A DNA stretch of 64,000 nucleotides from Facklamia hominis CCUG 36813 (GCF_000301035.1 NZ_JH932292.1:248001-312000); one strand, 5' to 3'; shown: positions 46,794-55,709, numbered from the stretch's first letter. The notes: generated by a model from the sequence alone, not told the origin. Numbers and translations are program-made.

Positions 46794-47675
46794 CTATAGG
46801 GTGGAGATTAATTGTTTGAGATAAGCCTTGAATTCATCTTTAATTTCGGGATGCTCTAGAGCAAAATGAATAGATGCTTCCAACATTCCTTTAGGATCTC
46901 CCACTTCAAACCATTCTCCTTGATAATCATAGGCCAATAGAGGATGTTCTTTACCATATTGAATGAGGGCATCTGTTAATTCGATTTCCCCGGTGACTCC
47001 CGCTTGCAATTGATCGAGAATAGGAAAGATATCAGCTTTTAGAATATAACGGCCAGCTGCAGCCATATCTGAGTCAACTTTTTGGCCAGGCTTCTCGATC
47101 AATCCCTTGATGCGATACATCAAATCTTGATCCATGGATTCCACCTCTAGCATGCCGTAGCGTTTGGCCTTGCTTTCATGAACCCGGACACCTGCAATGA
47201 TAGCTTGGTCCCATTTTTGATAGAGTTGAATGAGTGAGCGAGAAAGATTTTCTCCTTTAGTAATATCATCACCTAATAATAGAAGAAATGGATCTTGTCC
47301 AACAAAAGTTTTAGCGTGGAGAACCGCATCTCCTAAGCCCTTAGGATATTGTTGGCGGGTATAATGAATGGTTAAATTAGAGGTTTGAGTCGCTAATTCT
47401 AGTAATTGATGCTTGCCTTTGGACTTTAAATTTTGTTCCAAACCAAAGTTAGCATCAAAATGATCCTCAATTTCTTGCTTGCCTTTTCCAGTGATAATTA
47501 ATATGTCTTCAATCCCTGCTGCGATCGCTTCTTCCACAATAAATTGAATGGCTGGCTTATCAATAATTGGCAGAATTTCTTTAGCAATTGCTTTGGTTGC
47601 TGGTAGAAAGCGTGTCCCAAGACCGGCTGCTGGGATCACAGCCTTAGTTACTTTTTGCTGTTTTTCATGACTCAT
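46794..47675 (-). CDS. UTP--glucose-1-phosphate uridylyltransferase paralogue
   Basis: 293 residues of the GalU/GtaB family: [27 protein letters not shown] (nucleotide loop), LGDDITKGENL and the catalytic-lysine region LIEKPGQK. Compared with its upstream neighbour it deviates at conserved positions: IIDKPAIQ in place of [19 protein letters not shown] in place of [11 protein letters not shown], and GEWFEVGDPKGML in place of [13 protein letters not shown]. It may be a second UGPase (B. subtilis also keeps GtaB-like paralogues) or may use another sugar phosphate. It lies 15 bases after galU in the same transcript. Confidence 0.82.
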   Translation of the reverse strand: MSHEKQQKVTKAVIPAAGLGTRFLPATKAIAKEILPIIDKPAIQFIVEEAIAAGIEDILIITGKGKQEIEDHFDANFGLEQNLKSKGKHQLLELATQTSNLTIHYTRQQYPKGLGDAVLHAKTFVGQDPFLLLLGDDITKGENLSRSLIQLYQKWDQAIIAGVRVHESKAKRYGMLEVESMDQDLMYRIKGLIEKPGQKVDSDMAAAGRYILKADIFPILDQLQAGVTGEIELTDALIQYGKEHPLLAYDYQGEWFEVGDPKGMLEASIHFALEHPEIKDEFKAYLKQLISTL

Positions 47676-47690
47676 AATGGTCTCCTCTCA

Positions 47691-48557
47691 TTAATCAAGC
47701 TTTAGACTTTTTAAATAGTCGATTAGCCCAGGACGAAATTCTTCTTGAGAGAGGGCATAGTCGATCATGGTTTGCATATAACCTAATTTATTTCCGACGT
47801 CATAGCGTTTGCCTTTAAACTCTAAAGCAAAGACACGTTGGGTTTGATTAAGACGGTCAATGGCATCAGTTAGTTGAATTTCATTTCCAGCACCTTCCTT
47901 TTGTGTCTCTAATCGATCAAAAATCTCTGGCGTCAGTAAGTAACGACCGATAATTGCCAAATTAGATGGCGCTAAATAGGGGGCTGGCTTTTCTACAAAT
48001 CGTTTAACATTATAGACACCTTTTTTATATTCCCGTTCTGGATCGATCACACCGTATTTATCAGTTTCCTCAGGATCCACGGGCATCACAGCAATCGCTG
48101 AAGCATGTGTTTCATGGTAGAGTTGAATGAGCTGTTGGGTTAGGGGAATGGTATCCGTCATTAGGTCATCGCCTAGCATAACGACAAAGGGCTCATCACC
48201 CACAAAATGCTTAGCTTGCAAGACCGCATGTCCCAAGCCTTTAGGGTAAGACTGGCGGGTATAAAAAAGATTGATCTCATTCAATTGTTTAATCTTCGTC
48301 AATAATTCTGCCTCTTCTTTTTCAGCTAAGGCATATTCCAATTCTTCATTCGCATCAAAGTGATTTTCGATGGGGCGCTTGGATCGACCAGTAACAATCA
48401 GAATATCTTCAATTCCAGACTGAATGGCTTCTTCAACAATAAATTGAATCGTCGGCTTATTGACTATCGGAAGCATTTCTTTCGGCATGGCTTTAGTAGC
48501 CGGTAAAAACCGAGTCCCTAAGCCAGCAGCAGGGATAACAGCTTTTCTAACTTTCAT
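47691..48557 (-). CDS. galU: UTP--glucose-1-phosphate uridylyltransferase GalU
   Basis: 288 residues from the ATG at 48557; an upstream in-frame ATG at 48587 has no ribosome site, whereas GAGAGG lies eight bases before 48557. It is the canonical form: [63 protein letters not shown] and [14 protein letters not shown]. It makes UDP-glucose for teichoic acids, glycolipids and, through Ugd (32738), UDP-glucuronate. It heads a two-gene operon with a paralogue. Confidence 0.94.
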   Translation of the reverse strand: MKVRKAVIPAAGLGTRFLPATKAMPKEMLPIVNKPTIQFIVEEAIQSGIEDILIVTGRSKRPIENHFDANEELEYALAEKEEAELLTKIKQLNEINLFYTRQSYPKGLGHAVLQAKHFVGDEPFVVMLGDDLMTDTIPLTQQLIQLYHETHASAIAVMPVDPEETDKYGVIDPEREYKKGVYNVKRFVEKPAPYLAPSNLAIIGRYLLTPEIFDRLETQKEGAGNEIQLTDAIDRLNQTQRVFALEFKGKRYDVGNKLGYMQTMIDYALSQEEFRPGLIDYLKSLKLD

Positions 48558-48596
48558 ATTAGTGGCCTCTCTATCATTTTTAATCATCTAAAGGCT

Positions 48597-48625
48597 ATTG
48601 TAACGGACTTTTATAGGGGGTTCAA
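48597..48625 (-). promoter_or_regulatory. Promoter of the galU pair
   Basis: On the minus strand: TTGAAC (48620-48625), 17-base spacer, TACAAT (48597-48602), 39 bases before the galU start. Confidence 0.7.
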
Positions 48626-48735
48626 GTTTCTTACATTACTTATAAAAATGAAAAAAATATGATATTATCTGCTTAGGACTAGTCGATGACTAAAAAAATG
48701 GCTATAATAGGTCTATCTTCAGAAAGGAAGTTATT

Positions 48736-49575
48736 ATGAAATCATTTAATAAGTTAATTATCGTTTTTATGGCTCTTGTCACATTTACCATGAGCTTGTT
48801 GCCAAGTGCCTATGCCACAGACTTTAATAAGCCTTTTTCCATTCTATTAATGGGGATTGATAGTGGTGGTCTGGGGCGGACTGAAAAGGGGCGTTCAGAT
48901 GTAATGATGGTAGCAACCGTTAATCCGGATACGCAAGAAATCGCAGTTACTTCAATTCCTCGCGACTCTTATGTAGAAATTCCAGGACGCGGGATGGATA
49001 AGATCAACCATGCTTATGCCTTTGGGGGTCCCGAATTATCCCTACAAACCGTCCAAAATTGGTTAGGCATCGAGCTAAATGATTATGCCGTAGTTGATAT
49101 GCAGGGGTTGGTAGATATGATCGACTCAGTGGATGGGATTGATATTGTTCCTCCAGAAAGCTTTGAGATTGATGGTTATCAATTCGAAGAAGGTAAGTCC
49201 ATTCATCTTGATGGCGATAGTGCTTTAGCCTATAGCCGTGAACGTTATAATTCTGGTGGCGATTATGCTCGTCAAGAACGTCAAAGACAGATCATTCTTA
49301 GCTTTATTGATAAAGTTAGACAAGAATCGAGCGATATCCCATCAATGATCAGTGTTATCAATTCTTTACGCAAGTTTGTTAAAACGAATGTCTCCATGAT
49401 CGATGTTGGTAAATTTGCTTTGAAACATTCTGATTTTAATCCAAACATTGAATTTAACCAATTGCAAGGTCAGGGCTTTAAAAAGGATGGCATTTATTAC
49501 GAACAAATTGATGAGTCCTCACTAGCCCAAATTAAAGATATAATGACTCGTCTTTTAGAAAACGAGGAATCTTAA
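48736..49575 (+). CDS. LytR-CpsA-Psr (LCP) family protein
   Basis: 279 residues. LCP-domain hallmarks are present: FSILLMGIDSGG, RSDVMMVATVNP, VTSIPRDSYVEIPG (catalytic Arg region), MDKINHAYAFGG, and the Arg-rich YSRERYNSGGDYARQERQRQ. LCP enzymes attach teichoic acids or capsule to peptidoglycan outside the membrane. This one has almost no cytoplasmic part: a hydrophobic segment (~6-24) ends SAYAT, so it could be a signal anchor or be cleaved. It diverges from galU. A TATAAT (48703-48708) lies 28 bases upstream without a clear -35. Confidence 0.88.
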   Translation: MKSFNKLIIVFMALVTFTMSLLPSAYATDFNKPFSILLMGIDSGGLGRTEKGRSDVMMVATVNPDTQEIAVTSIPRDSYVEIPGRGMDKINHAYAFGGPELSLQTVQNWLGIELNDYAVVDMQGLVDMIDSVDGIDIVPPESFEIDGYQFEEGKSIHLDGDSALAYSRERYNSGGDYARQERQRQIILSFIDKVRQESSDIPSMISVINSLRKFVKTNVSMIDVGKFALKHSDFNPNIEFNQLQGQGFKKDGIYYEQIDESSLAQIKDIMTRLLENEES

Positions 49576-49637
49576 GCATTCCAATCCCATTAAGTACTTA
49601 ACCAAGCTGTTACTTAGTATCTCATTTTAAAAATATT

Positions 49638-49671
49638 AGAGGCTGCGACGCTTGTCTCAGCCTCTTTTTTT
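49638..49671 (+). terminator. Terminator after the LCP gene
   Basis: AGAGGCTG (49638-49645) pairs with CAGCCTCT (49658-49665), followed by seven T residues. The stem begins GAGGCTGCGAC, one base away from the IS end GAGGCTGTGAC. Confidence 0.85.
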
Positions 49672-49702
49672 AAAAGAATGAATTGAAAGGAGAAGGAGAT
49701 CG

Positions 49703-50419
49703 ATGTTAAAAATTAAGCCTTGTTTAACGAATGCTCATCTGAAGCAAATTGCACTGACTTGTATGATCATTGACCATCTAGCAGCTGCTTTGATCGCACG
49801 AGGTTATCTATTAACTTATTGGCAAAACCAACCACAAATTGTCGAGAGCTTAATCGGTCTTTATCCCATATTACGTAATATTGGTCGAATTGCTTTTCCT
49901 CTCTACCTATTTACGCTGGTGGAAGGCTACCATCATACACATAGTTTTAAACGCTATCTAGAACGCATGTTGCTATTAGCCTTTGTCTCAGAGATTCCTT
50001 TTGACCTTGTATTATCTGGAAGGATTTGGGACTGGAGTCATCAAAATGTTTTTTTTGAACTAAGCTTATGCCTCTTATTATTTATCAGCTTGGATCATTT
50101 TAAGAATCAACCGCTTTGGCGAATCCTCACTTTAGGAACTTTTGCACTGATTGCTCATTTATTCGCTTTTGACTATGGTTGGAAGGGGATTGTGGCAGCC
50201 AGTATTATCTTTGTGGCTCATGGTCAACACTTAAGACAAGCACTCAGCATCATTCCAGCTTTCTTTTTTGAGTATAATATGCCGATGGTCTTTTTAAGTG
50301 CTCCGATCGTCTATCTCTATAATGGCCAACGAGGTAAGCAACATTCAAAATTCTACTATTGGATTTATCCAGGGCACTTACTGATTCTCTTTTTACTGCA
50401 ACAACTCCTTAAATACTAA
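49703..50419 (+). CDS. TraX-family membrane protein
   Basis: 238 residues with about seven membrane segments. TraX-family signatures: LKQIALTCMIIDHLAAALI, LRNIGRIAFPLYLFTLVEGY, the segment beginning HTHSFKRYLERMLLLAF, VSEIPFDLVL and HQNVFFELSL. TraX of plasmid F acetylates pilin, but chromosomal homologues in Firmicutes are widespread and their substrate is unknown; acyltransfer to a surface component is a guess. It is monocistronic with a GGAGAAGGAG ribosome site and shares a bidirectional terminator with the convergent ThrE gene. Confidence 0.87.
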   Translation: MLKIKPCLTNAHLKQIALTCMIIDHLAAALIARGYLLTYWQNQPQIVESLIGLYPILRNIGRIAFPLYLFTLVEGYHHTHSFKRYLERMLLLAFVSEIPFDLVLSGRIWDWSHQNVFFELSLCLLLFISLDHFKNQPLWRILTLGTFALIAHLFAFDYGWKGIVAASIIFVAHGQHLRQALSIIPAFFFEYNMPMVFLSAPIVYLYNGQRGKQHSKFYYWIYPGHLLILFLLQQLLKY

Positions 50420-50430
50420 TTTAATACATC

Positions 50431-50480
50431 AATTAAAGAAGTCCTCACTCCTAAATGAATCGGAGCGGGGACTTCTTTAA
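50431..50480. terminator. Bidirectional terminator between traX-like and thrE-like genes
   Basis: ATTAAAGAAGTCCT (50431-50444) and GGGACTTCTTTAAT (50467-50480) pair with one G-U, with an inner stem (ACTCC/GGAG). Both strands show A/T runs at the edges, and the genes converge here. Confidence 0.82.
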
Positions 50481-50501
50481 TGTTTAATAGATAGCTTAAC
50501 T

Positions 50502-51278
50502 TTAAATAAAGGAAATAACTGCTCGACAGAGAACAATTCCAATCGAATAACCTAGTGTTAATGAAGTAATAATCATGAAGGCATCAACCGCTTTGATGGA
50601 GCCAGCAAGGTTATTGCCTTTTAGAATATCCCGCATGGAATTAGTGATGGAGGTTCCCGGATAGAAGGGGATAATCATCGCTCCTAATAAGATACTTCGA
50701 TTGAGATTTTGTGGAAAAAAGGCATAGATCAAACCGATAAAAAGGGTCCCAATCGCCACCGATAAAATATTATAAGAGAAGTTCGTAAAATAAATATGTT
50801 TACGAATCGACTTCATCAAAGTGAGTACGGAACCTGTTAGGATGGCTACAATAAAATCAGAAGAAGTTCCGCCAAATAAAATAACGAAAGCAGCGGCTAG
50901 AATAATATTTGTATAGTCAATCAGATCTCCATAATTGGTGGTTTTAAGCTCTTTAAGGGCGGCATAAGCCTGATCGACATCAATATTTCCCGATACATAA
51001 AGACGAGAAATATTATTAACTGCATCAATATTTTGAATATTATTAGATCGCTCATTAATCCGAACGATATTCGAGAAGTTATATTGTGATTGCTCAGTAT
51101 CCGTCAGTGATAAAAATAATCCTGTCGTATTCGAGTAGGAGCCAGGTAGATTAAGGCCCGATGTTTTTAAAATACGATAAGTGGTATCTTCCACTCGATA
51201 TTCTTCCGCATTAGATTGAAGCAGAATTTTCCCAGCTAGAGAAGCCAGTCGCATCACTTTTTCGTAATAGAGGCGCAT
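50502..51278 (-). CDS. Threonine/serine exporter family, large (YjjP-like) subunit
   Basis: 258 residues of the ThrE N-domain family: a soluble N-terminal half (LAGKILLQSNAEEYRVEDTTYRI) and a C-terminal half with about five membrane segments (DYTNIILAAAFVILFGGTSSDF, LLGAMIIPFYPGTSITNSMRDIL). Relatives export amino acids or organic acids. In two-gene systems a ~150-residue YjjB-type partner is adjacent; none is present here. It starts after a GAAAGGAG ribosome site and converges with the traX-like gene. Confidence 0.85.
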   Translation of the reverse strand: MRLYYEKVMRLASLAGKILLQSNAEEYRVEDTTYRILKTSGLNLPGSYSNTTGLFLSLTDTEQSQYNFSNIVRINERSNNIQNIDAVNNISRLYVSGNIDVDQAYAALKELKTTNYGDLIDYTNIILAAAFVILFGGTSSDFIVAILTGSVLTLMKSIRKHIYFTNFSYNILSVAIGTLFIGLIYAFFPQNLNRSILLGAMIIPFYPGTSITNSMRDILKGNNLAGSIKAVDAFMIITSLTLGYSIGIVLCRAVISFI

Positions 51279-51365
51279 CTTTGAACTCCTTTCATCTTTT
51301 TTTACATTGTAGTAGCTAAGTGATAAACATGCAAGCTTAATTCCTTATTTTAAAGTTAAATTATT

Positions 51366-51394
51366 TTGAATCCGATACCAATTAGGTGTATAAT
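51366..51394 (+). promoter_or_regulatory. Promoter of the acetyltransferase gene
   Basis: TTGAAT (51366-51371), 17-base spacer, TATAAT (51389-51394). Confidence 0.65.
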
Positions 51395-51448
51395 AATCAC
51401 AGTAGTGTAATCGGTTTCATATATTTTCAAATAGAAAGGAGAATTGGC

Positions 51449-51709
51449 ATGAAAATCATTGATGACGGTAGACGGCTAGCCTTGTTAAATGAAAAAACAG
51501 ATACTCTCGCTCAAATGGACTATCAAATAACGGCAGAAGGCGAATTATGGGTGACCCATACCTTTACCAGTCCAGACCAACGAGATCAAGGTTATGCCAG
51601 TGACCTGTTTAAGGCCTTGGTCGAAAAAGCACAAAAGGAAAAACGCCATATTATATCAACCTGTTCTTATGTCAGTAAAAAATTAACAGAAGTGGATCAA
51701 ACATACTGA
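51449..51709 (+). CDS. Small GNAT-family N-acetyltransferase (YjdJ-like)
   Basis: 86 residues. It belongs to the minimal GNAT group (COG2388-like): ELWVTHTFTSPDQRDQGYAS is the strand plus acetyl-CoA-binding loop (R-D-Q-G-Y-A), followed by LFKALVEKAQKEKRHIISTCSYVSKKL. The substrate is unknown. The ATG at 51449 was chosen because AAAGGAG lies just upstream; an earlier ATG at 51386 overlaps the promoter. Confidence 0.85.
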   Translation: MKIIDDGRRLALLNEKTDTLAQMDYQITAEGELWVTHTFTSPDQRDQGYASDLFKALVEKAQKEKRHIISTCSYVSKKLTEVDQTY

Positions 51710-51744
51710 AACCATTAATCAAGCACAAAACTTGACTTAACTAT

Positions 51745-51819
51745 AAAAACCTTATACTTCTTAGAAAAAGCCTACTTCGGTTAACAGCTTTGAATAATCT
51801 AGGAAAATATAAGGTTTTT
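51745..51819. terminator. Convergent terminator with long loop
   Basis: AAAAACCTTATA (51745-51756) and TATAAGGTTTTT (51808-51819) are perfect inverted copies, 51 bases apart. They lie between the acetyltransferase gene and the convergent asparaginase gene. Confidence 0.6.
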
Positions 51820-51845
51820 GGTTTATTTTTAAGGATGAATGGCAG

Positions 51846-52811
51846 TTATTTGCCTTGAAAAGCTTGTTTAATTGAGACCTTTTCTTCGGCATTCAATAAA
51901 ACAGCAAGTTTGATGCGCGCTTTAATCCCACTGAGACCTTGCGTAAAAATGACACCCATTTGGCTTAAGCGTTTCCCACCGCCAGGATAATCATAGATAT
52001 CTTCAGTCACGCCGTTAAAGGCCCGTGAGACTAGTACAACTGGGATCTGAGCTTCCATAAATTGCTCAAGTATTGGTACAATCTGAGGTGGCAAATTACC
52101 AGCACCCAGTGCCTCAATGACCAAGCCTTGATAGCCATGATCAAGCACTGCTTCAAAAAGATCCGCTTTCATGCCGGCATAAACCTTGAGCAAAGCAACA
52201 TCTTGACTAATAGCGGTTAAATGATAATGTTCATGACGAATTAATTCTTGAAAGTAAGTAACTTGGTTCTTATAGAGGATTCCGATCGGACCAAAGGTTG
52301 GGGTTTGGAAGGTGGCAAGATTGGTCGTATGGGTCTTGGTGACATAAGTTGCCGTATGGATCTCTTCATTCATCACCACTAGAACGCCTTTTTGGGCGGA
52401 ATGATCTTCGCGTGCTGTAAAAATGGCACTCCGAAGATTGGCCAAGCCATCTGAGCCAATTTCATTACTCGATCGCATGGCTCCAGTAACAACAATCGGA
52501 ATAGGGAGATCTAGCGTTAATTCTAGGAAATAAGCCGTTTCTTCCAAGGTATCCGTTCCATGTGTAATCACAATACCATCATAGCTTTTAGCTTTTTCTT
52601 GGATCAATTGGCTAAGTTCTAGCATTTTTTCCAAGTCCATATGGGGAGAGGGAATATTCAAAAAATCCAGGACATCAATGTCAGCGAAGTTTTGTAAAAG
52701 ATGACCTTGCTGATGGATGGGATTGTCTGAAGTCGGCGATACCTTGCCAGTAGTCTGATCTTGCGACATGGCAATCGTACCACCCGTATTTATTAAAAGT
52801 ATTTTTTTCAT
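51846..52811 (-). CDS. ansA: L-asparaginase, type I-like
   Basis: 321 residues. The catalytic threonine is in INTGGTIAMS at the N-terminus, the second set in VITHGTDTLEETAYFL, and the lysine region in TYVTKTHTTNLATF. It hydrolyses L-asparagine to aspartate and ammonia; with no signal peptide it should act in the cytoplasm. The gene has its own promoter on the minus strand and a very strong AAAGGAGG ribosome site. Confidence 0.93.
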   Translation of the reverse strand: MKKILLINTGGTIAMSQDQTTGKVSPTSDNPIHQQGHLLQNFADIDVLDFLNIPSPHMDLEKMLELSQLIQEKAKSYDGIVITHGTDTLEETAYFLELTLDLPIPIVVTGAMRSSNEIGSDGLANLRSAIFTAREDHSAQKGVLVVMNEEIHTATYVTKTHTTNLATFQTPTFGPIGILYKNQVTYFQELIRHEHYHLTAISQDVALLKVYAGMKADLFEAVLDHGYQGLVIEALGAGNLPPQIVPILEQFMEAQIPVVLVSRAFNGVTEDIYDYPGGGKRLSQMGVIFTQGLSGIKARIKLAVLLNAEEKVSIKQAFQGK

Positions 52812-52840
52812 AAGGGGACCTCCTTTTATGATTCACTTGC

Positions 52841-52869
52841 ATTATAACCGTTTTGTAAAGCGGTAACAA
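52841..52869 (-). promoter_or_regulatory. Promoter of ansA
   Basis: On the minus strand: TTGTTA (52864-52869), 17-base spacer, TATAAT (52841-52846). The spacer is framed by ACCG and CGGT, a possible short operator. Confidence 0.65.
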
Positions 52870-52957
52870 CTGAGCTTTTATCAAATCTTGCTGATATTTT
52901 ACTTGCCTTGATTAGACAATTATTAGATAATAAAAATATTAAAGGAGGAGGAATAGG

Positions 52958-53716
52958 ATGAAAGAGTATGCCTTGATAACCGGAGCCAGCTCAGGGATCG
53001 GTCGGGAAGTTGCCTATCGTTTTGCTGAAAAATACTATAATTTAATCTTAGTCGCTAGACGACAAGACCGCTTAGATGCTTTAAAAGCTGAGTTAGAAGA
53101 GAATTATCAGGTTCAAGTTGTGGTGATCCCCTTTGATCTAAGCTTAACTGATGATTTAGCAGATTTTTATCAACTGACACGTAACTATGTGATTAAGTAT
53201 TGGATCAACAATGCTGGTTTTTCGATTTCGAAAGACTTGCTTAAATTATCCGGTCAGGATATTGAACAAATGGTAAGAGTTAATGACATCGCCTTGATGA
53301 CCTTATCCAACTTATATGCGGCAGATTATAAGGATCATGAAGGGGCACAGTTGGTGAACGTCTCTTCTGTGGTAGGCTATGCCTTGAGTGAGGGGAATCC
53401 CTTATACTCAGCCACCAAATTTATGGTCTCAGCCTATACCGAAGGACTGGATCACTATTTAAATGTCAATGGACATGCTATGCGTGCGAAAGTTCTCGCT
53501 CCAGCAGCGACCGCTACAGAATTTACTCAAGTGGCCAAAGGTGAAAGCAAACCGGTCGATTATAGTCAACTTTATGACCGTTATCATACAGCAGAACAAA
53601 TGGCAGGATTCCTAATCCAACTATTGGACTCCAGTAAAACTGTTGCTAAAGTAAACTTAAGCAATTTCCAAATGGAGTTATTAAATCCTCAATTGCCAGA
53701 TCTTTACGATAATTAA
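52958..53716 (+). CDS. Short-chain dehydrogenase/reductase
   Basis: 252 residues of the classical SDR family: cofactor motif TGASSGIGREVA, WINNAGFS, catalytic Ser in VSSVVGYAL, and the YSATKF (Tyr-x3-Lys) active site. An Arg-rich stretch after the first fold (LVARRQDRL) favours NADP(H). The substrate is not deducible. It stands alone, divergent from ansA, with an AAAGGAGGAGG ribosome site and its own terminator. Confidence 0.9.
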   Translation: MKEYALITGASSGIGREVAYRFAEKYYNLILVARRQDRLDALKAELEENYQVQVVVIPFDLSLTDDLADFYQLTRNYVIKYWINNAGFSISKDLLKLSGQDIEQMVRVNDIALMTLSNLYAADYKDHEGAQLVNVSSVVGYALSEGNPLYSATKFMVSAYTEGLDHYLNVNGHAMRAKVLAPAATATEFTQVAKGESKPVDYSQLYDRYHTAEQMAGFLIQLLDSSKTVAKVNLSNFQMELLNPQLPDLYDN

Positions 53717-53737
53717 AAAGGACTAATTAATTGCTCA

Positions 53738-53769
53738 AAAAGACAACTGATATACCAGTTGTCTTTTTT
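53738..53769 (+). terminator. Terminator after the SDR gene
   Basis: AAAAGACAACTG (53738-53749) pairs with CAGTTGTCTTTT (53756-53767), followed by T residues. Confidence 0.88.
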
Positions 53770-53835
53770 GTTTATTAATTAAGATACTCATGACATCCTA
53801 TAAAAGCGCTTGTCAGACATATTTTCAAGGGATAC

Positions 53836-53864
53836 TTGACACGAACAAACGTTCGTTTTAGAAT
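53836..53864 (+). promoter_or_regulatory. Promoter of the Y-family polymerase cassette
   Basis: TTGACA (53836-53841), 17-base spacer, TAGAAT (53859-53864). The spacer contains a LexA box. Confidence 0.8.
53842..53855 (+). promoter_or_regulatory. LexA (SOS) operator
   Basis: CGAACAAACGTTCG is a perfect match to the Gram-positive LexA/DinR consensus CGAAC-N4-GTTCG. It sits entirely between the -35 and -10, so bound LexA would block RNA polymerase. DNA damage should induce the downstream genes. Confidence 0.88.
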
Positions 53865-53889
53865 GGGGATAGAAAAGAGGTGAATGGCT

Positions 53890-55314
53890 ATGCCAATTAT
53901 TGATTACAGCCGAGAGCCTAAATCAGATATTGCTTTCGTAGATATGAAGTCCTTTTATGCGAGTGTAGAATGTGTGGATCGGGGCTTACACCCTTTGAAA
54001 ACCAGTCTATGTGTGATGAGCCACTCAGATAATACCCAGGGGCTTATTTTAGCTTCTTCACCCGTTTTTAAGCAAGTCTTTGGCAAAAAGAATGTCGGAC
54101 GCACCTACGATCTACCTTTTTATGTTCATAATCGTCGCTTTAACTATCGACTAGCAAAATCAAAAGGGCAGCGAACCGATCCAGGCTATGTAGCCTTTAT
54201 TGAGTCCTGGGCTAGGCGAACCTTGTTTGTTCCTCCCCGAATGAGCTATTATATTGAAAAGAATTTACAAATTTTGCAGATTTTTAGTCGCTATACAGCG
54301 GAAGAAGATATTGTTCCTTATTCAATCGATGAGGGATTTTTAGATTTAACAGCCGTTTTAAATTATTTTATCCCAGATCCCAACATTAACCGCCGTGATA
54401 AATTGGAACGGGTGGCTAGCCGAATTCAAAAGGATATTTGGCAAGAATTAGGCTTAGCATCGACCATTGGATTATCAAATGCTAATCCATTACTCGCAAA
54501 ATTAGCGTTAGATAATGAAGCTAAAAAAATGCCGACCATGCGAGCCAATTGGTCTTATGAAGATGTTGAAAGTAAAGTATGGCAAATCCCATGCATGACT
54601 GATTTTTGGGGGATTGGACATCGAACACAGAAACGACTCAATAAAATGGGGATTCATTCTATTTATGACTTGGCTCATGCGAGTCCAGAAGCTTTGAAGG
54701 AGGAATTCGGGATCATTGGTTTACAGCTCTTTTTCCATGCCAATGGCGTCGATGAGAGTAAAGCACGAGAAAAATACCAACCTAAAGGGCGAGGCATTGG
54801 TAATTCTCAGATTTTACCCCGAGACTACTATGATCAAGGTGAGATTGAATTAGTTCTATCAGAAATGGCTCAACAAGTAGCCATTCGTTTAAGGCGAGCC
54901 AAAAAAAAGACCACCTGTGTATCAATTCAGATTGCTTATGCCCATCAAGCAGAAAAAAGCCCCTTATCCGCTCAGATGAAGATCGATCCAAGTCAAGAAA
55001 CTCAAAGCTTGATTCAAGCCGTACTTTACTTGTTTCGGCAACATTACCAAGGGGATCCAGTTCGGCAAGTAGGCGTACGATATAGTCAACTCACAGATCA
55101 GGCGATCCATTACTATTCTTTATTTGATCCAGAAGATCAGGTGGATAAAAGAGAACACCTGGATCAAGCTTTAGACCAGATCCGTCATCGCTTTGGTCAT
55201 CTTGCTATTTTGCCCGCCAATTCATTAAAACAAGGGTCCCGGGTGATTGCACGCAGCAAGTTGATCGGAGGGCATGCAGCAGGGGGAGCAGGTGGATTGG
55301 ATGGTTTATCATGA
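53890..55314 (+). CDS. Y-family DNA polymerase (UmuC/UvrX type)
   Basis: About 474 residues. Active-site signatures: AFVDMKSFYASVECVDRG (first Asp) and VPYSIDEGFLDLT (Asp-Glu pair). A thumb with DFWGIGHRTQKRLNKMGI (helix-hairpin-helix) and a little-finger domain (~300-420) follow; YYSLFDP resembles a sliding-clamp-binding motif. It should copy past DNA lesions with low fidelity. The ATG at 53890 was chosen over the one at 53884, which touches the AGAGGTG ribosome site. It is first in a three-gene LexA-controlled cassette and overlaps the next gene as ATGA. Confidence 0.92.
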   Translation: MPIIDYSREPKSDIAFVDMKSFYASVECVDRGLHPLKTSLCVMSHSDNTQGLILASSPVFKQVFGKKNVGRTYDLPFYVHNRRFNYRLAKSKGQRTDPGYVAFIESWARRTLFVPPRMSYYIEKNLQILQIFSRYTAEEDIVPYSIDEGFLDLTAVLNYFIPDPNINRRDKLERVASRIQKDIWQELGLASTIGLSNANPLLAKLALDNEAKKMPTMRANWSYEDVESKVWQIPCMTDFWGIGHRTQKRLNKMGIHSIYDLAHASPEALKEEFGIIGLQLFFHANGVDESKAREKYQPKGRGIGNSQILPRDYYDQGEIELVLSEMAQQVAIRLRRAKKKTTCVSIQIAYAHQAEKSPLSAQMKIDPSQETQSLIQAVLYLFRQHYQGDPVRQVGVRYSQLTDQAIHYYSLFDPEDQVDKREHLDQALDQIRHRFGHLAILPANSLKQGSRVIARSKLIGGHAAGGAGGLDGLS

Positions 55315-55709
55315 GTGTTGACCGTTCTTATTTGGATTCCAAAGCTGCGCGTCATTATCAAGATCGAAAGATGGCAAAGTGGATGGGCTTTTTCTTATCA
55401 GAACATCAAACAGCCTTAAAAAAAGTTCCACAAGACCAAGCCTTGGACTGTCTTCCCATTGATCAAGTCTTTCTACAATTAAATCAAGCTTTTGTTGGTC
55501 AATACCTTATTTCTATTACTTATCAAGTGAAACGCTTTCATCACAAAGAAGCATCCTATCAAACGGCTACTGGCTATATTCAAAGCTTAGATTCAACAAA
55601 AATGACACTCGTCTTAACAGAAACACCTAATCAACAAATCATTGATTTTATTCAGATCATATCGATTCAATTAGTAGAGGAGTCTTCGAATGAAATCACG
55701 GGCTTTTAA
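55311..55709 (+). CDS. YolD-like protein
   Basis: 132 residues. It begins with a basic, Asp/Arg-rich segment (DRSYLDSKAARHYQDRKMAKWMGFFLSEH) and continues as a small beta-rich domain (VGQYLISITYQVK, TATGYIQSLDSTKMTLVL). YolD-like proteins regularly accompany UmuC/UvrX polymerases in Gram-positives and have been proposed as functional analogues of UmuD; this is not proven. The four-base overlap with the polymerase gene indicates coupled translation. Confidence 0.8.
   Translation: MSVDRSYLDSKAARHYQDRKMAKWMGFFLSEHQTALKKVPQDQALDCLPIDQVFLQLNQAFVGQYLISITYQVKRFHHKEASYQTATGYIQSLDSTKMTLVLTETPNQQIIDFIQIISIQLVEESSNEITGF

Noticed and set aside
51386-51448. Upstream start of the small acetyltransferase
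   Set aside because: That ATG overlaps the promoter's -10 region and has no ribosome site; ATG 51449 follows AAAGGAG.
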